This document shows, in pieces, positions 62,485-64,000 of a stretch of 64,000 bases of DNA (positions are counted from its first letter, which is position 1; every line of letters starts with the position of its first letter). This stretch comes from RBG-16-66-20 sp964564865 (GTDB lineage Bacteria; Pseudomonadota; Gammaproteobacteria; Burkholderiales; SG8-39). The translations under genes and the position numbers were made by a program. The notes below the pieces were generated by a model. The model worked only from the letters and a program-made list of their open reading frames with translations. It ran no database searches and was not told the origin of the DNA. The stretch lies in contig CAZMDA010000014.1 in the NCBI GenBank assembly GCA_964564865.1, forward strand, positions 1 to 64,000, written 5' to 3'.

Positions 62485-62949
62485 GTGGCGCCGAAATCCG
62501 GGACGCCGAAGCCCTCGCGCCGCCGCGCCGCGCGCGAGATCGCGCTGCAGGCGCTCTACGCCTGGCAGCTGGCCGGCGGCGACGCGCCGGGCCATGCCAC
62601 CACGCTGGAGGGCTGGCCGCGCTGCGACCAGGCCTTCGCCGAGGCGCTGATCCGGGGCGTGGTCGGCAGCCGCGACGCGCTGGAGGCGCGCATCGCGCCG
62701 CACCTCACCCGCTCGCTCGCCTCGCTCTCGCCGGTGGAGCGCGTGGTGCTCCTGATCGGCGCCTGGGAGCTCGCCGAGCGCCCGGACACCCCGTTCAAGG
62801 TCGTGATCAACGAGGCCATCGAGCTGGGCAAGAGCTACGGCGGCACCGACGGCCACAAGTTCGTCAACGGCGTGCTGGAGAAGCTCGCCGGCGAGTGGCG
62901 CGCCGAGGAGATCGCCCGTTCCCGCCGGGCGGCCGAAAACACGGCCTGA
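62485..62949 (+). CDS. nusB: Transcription antitermination factor NusB
   Basis: A 154-residue helical RNA-binding protein. Marks are SRRRAAREIALQALYAWQLA, LSPVERVVLLIGAWEL, KVVINEAIELGKSYGGTDGHKFVNGVLEKL (quoted in its parts VVINEAIELGKSYG and KFVNGVLEKLA). It works with S10 in rRNA antitermination. GTG 62485 is the start. The ribH-nusB-thiL order is standard for proteobacteria. Confidence 0.98.
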   Translation: MAPKSGTPKPSRRRAAREIALQALYAWQLAGGDAPGHATTLEGWPRCDQAFAEALIRGVVGSRDALEARIAPHLTRSLASLSPVERVVLLIGAWELAERPDTPFKVVINEAIELGKSYGGTDGHKFVNGVLEKLAGEWRAEEIARSRRAAENTA

Positions 62950-62953
62950 GGGC

Positions 62954-63889
62954 ATGCCCTCCGAGTTCGAGCTGATCCGGCGCCACTTCGACCGCGCGGC
63001 GAAGCACACGCTGCTGGGCGTCGGCGACGACGCGGCACTGGTCCGGGCGAGCGCCGGCATGGACCTCGCGGTGTCCACCGACCTGCTCGCGGAGGGGACG
63101 CACTTCCGCGCCGGCGACGATCCGCGCGCGCTCGGCCACAAGGCGCTGGCGGTGAACCTGTCGGACATGGCCGCCATGGGCGCCGCGCCGCGCTGGGCGA
63201 CGCTGGCGCTGGCGCTGCCAGGCGCGGACGAGGCCTGGGTCGCCGCGTTCGCCGCGGGCTTCTTCGCCCTGGCCGAGCGCCACGGCGTGGACCTGGTGGG
63301 CGGCGACACCACGCGCGGCCCGCGCACCGTCTGCGTCACCATCTTCGGCGAGGTGCCGCAGGGACTGGCGCTGTTCCGCGCCGGGGCCGCGCCCGGGGAC
63401 GACATCTGGGTCTCGGGCGAGCTGGGCGGCGCCGCGCTCGGGCTGGCGCGCCCGGACATCGCCGCGGCGGCCGCGCGCCTGCACCTGCCCGAGCCGCGCG
63501 TGGAGCTGGGCGAGCGCCTGCGCGGGCTGGCCAGCAGCGCGATCGACGTCTCCGACGGCTTTGCGCAGGACCTGGGGCACGTGCTGGAGCGCTCGCACGC
63601 CGGGGCACTGGTGCGTTACGCCGACCTGCCGAAGTTCGCGCCGTTCCCCGACCGCGCAACCGAGCAGCGCTGCGTGCTGGCCGGGGGCGACGACTACGAG
63701 CTCGTGTTCACCGCGCCCCAGGCCCACCGCGGCGAGATCTCGGCGCTGGGCGCCGAACTGGGCCTGCCCCTCAGCTGCGTCGGCTCGATCCAGCGCGGCG
63801 AGCCCAGGCTGGTGCTGCTCGATGAATCCGGCGCGGCGATGCCGGTGCCGCGGGGCTACGACCACTTCGCGCCCGCTTCTTCCACATGA
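62954..63889 (+). CDS. thiL: Thiamine-monophosphate kinase ThiL
   Basis: A 311-residue ATP-dependent kinase of the PurM/ThiL fold. Marks are SEFELIRRHF at the start, GVGDDAALV, STDLLAEGTHF, GHKALAVNLSDMAAMGA, LVGGDTTRGP and IDVSDGFAQDLGHVL. It makes thiamine diphosphate, the last step of the pathway. ATG 62954 is 4 nt after nusB; TGA overlaps the next gene. Confidence 0.97.
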   Translation: MPSEFELIRRHFDRAAKHTLLGVGDDAALVRASAGMDLAVSTDLLAEGTHFRAGDDPRALGHKALAVNLSDMAAMGAAPRWATLALALPGADEAWVAAFAAGFFALAERHGVDLVGGDTTRGPRTVCVTIFGEVPQGLALFRAGAAPGDDIWVSGELGGAALGLARPDIAAAAARLHLPEPRVELGERLRGLASSAIDVSDGFAQDLGHVLERSHAGALVRYADLPKFAPFPDRATEQRCVLAGGDDYELVFTAPQAHRGEISALGAELGLPLSCVGSIQRGEPRLVLLDESGAAMPVPRGYDHFAPASST

Positions 63890-64000
63890 CCTCGATCGTC
63901 TTCCGCCCGGACGCGCGCTTCGCCTTCAGCCACCCGGCGCACTTCGTCGCGCTGGGATTCGGCGCCGGGCTGTCGCGCTTCGCGCCGGGCACCGTGGGCA
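63886..64000 (+). CDS. pgpA: Phosphatidylglycerophosphatase A, N-terminal part (runs off window)
   Basis: The frame from ATG 63886 is open to the window end (38 codons). It reads FSHPAHFVALGFGAGLSRFA followed by PGTVG, the characteristic PgpA opening in which a GSGLSP..PGTVG-type loop leads into the first membrane helix. It overlaps thiL by 4 nt, as PgpA genes usually do. PgpA dephosphorylates phosphatidylglycerol phosphate at the inner membrane. Confidence 0.85.
   Translation, partial: MTSIVFRPDARFAFSHPAHFVALGFGAGLSRFAPGTVG

Overview
The window is a very GC-rich, densely coded bacterial chromosome segment. Gene order points to a betaproteobacterium close to Burkholderiales. The evidence is a complete division and cell wall (dcw) cluster running from mraZ to ftsZ, then lpxC, dciA, an M23 peptidase, secA, argJ, a DUF815 ATPase and a Nudix/ThiE-like fusion. 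This is followed by the yacG-zapD-coaE-pilD-pilC block and ffh, then rpsP-rimM-trmD-rplS and ribBA-ribH-nusB-thiL-pgpA. A Bug/TctC-type solute receptor is also typical of that group. I see no rRNA, tRNA, CRISPR array, insertion sequence or prophage.

Layout. (1) 0-10 kb, accessory: an Ldh-family oxidoreductase; a LemA-TPM-TPM-SRPBCC envelope set; a 51-residue Cys-rich protein; an AlkB-type monooxygenase with a small GNAT protein; and a signalling locus with an OmpR-type regulator divergent from a lone receiver and a five-PAS hybrid kinase. (2) 10-16 kb, accessory: four alpha/beta hydrolases, an exported isochorismatase-fold enzyme, Dps, a SAM methyltransferase and a small lipoprotein. A perfect 20-bp palindrome flanked by 10-bp direct repeats lies near the end of this block. 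(3) 16-24 kb: a minus-strand operon of TctC-type receptor, IlvD/Edd dehydratase and epoxide hydrolase; a plus-strand MlaE-like permease, MlaD-like protein and lipoprotein with no ATPase gene; and a two-subunit CoA-transferase. (4) 24-41.7 kb: the dcw cluster, mraZ-rsmH-ftsL-ftsI-murE-murF-mraY-murD-ftsW-murG-murC-murB-ddl-ftsQ-ftsA-ftsZ, mostly coupled by start/stop overlaps. (5) 41.7-50.5 kb: DUF3592, lpxC, dciA (antisense), M23 peptidase, secA, argJ, DUF815 ATPase, Nudix/ThiE-like. (6) 50.5-57 kb, minus strand: ccsA-like, CorC-like, pilC, pilD, coaE, zapD, yacG, cupin. (7) 57-64 kb: ffh, a small winged-helix regulator, the rpsP operon, a strong intrinsic terminator, and riboflavin/thiamine/NusB genes running off the window end.

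Most of the window is conventional. I found no clear new multi-gene system. The items most worth checking are small: the palindrome present in two identical copies 34.6 kb apart; the conserved-looking tiny Cys-rich gene; -10-like boxes sitting 6-10 nt before start codons (possible leaderless mRNAs); murE without an ordinary start codon; a self-contained regulator with an inverted repeat over its own promoter; and a small MCE operon lacking its ATPase. All functions are assigned from motif reading and synteny, with no database search.
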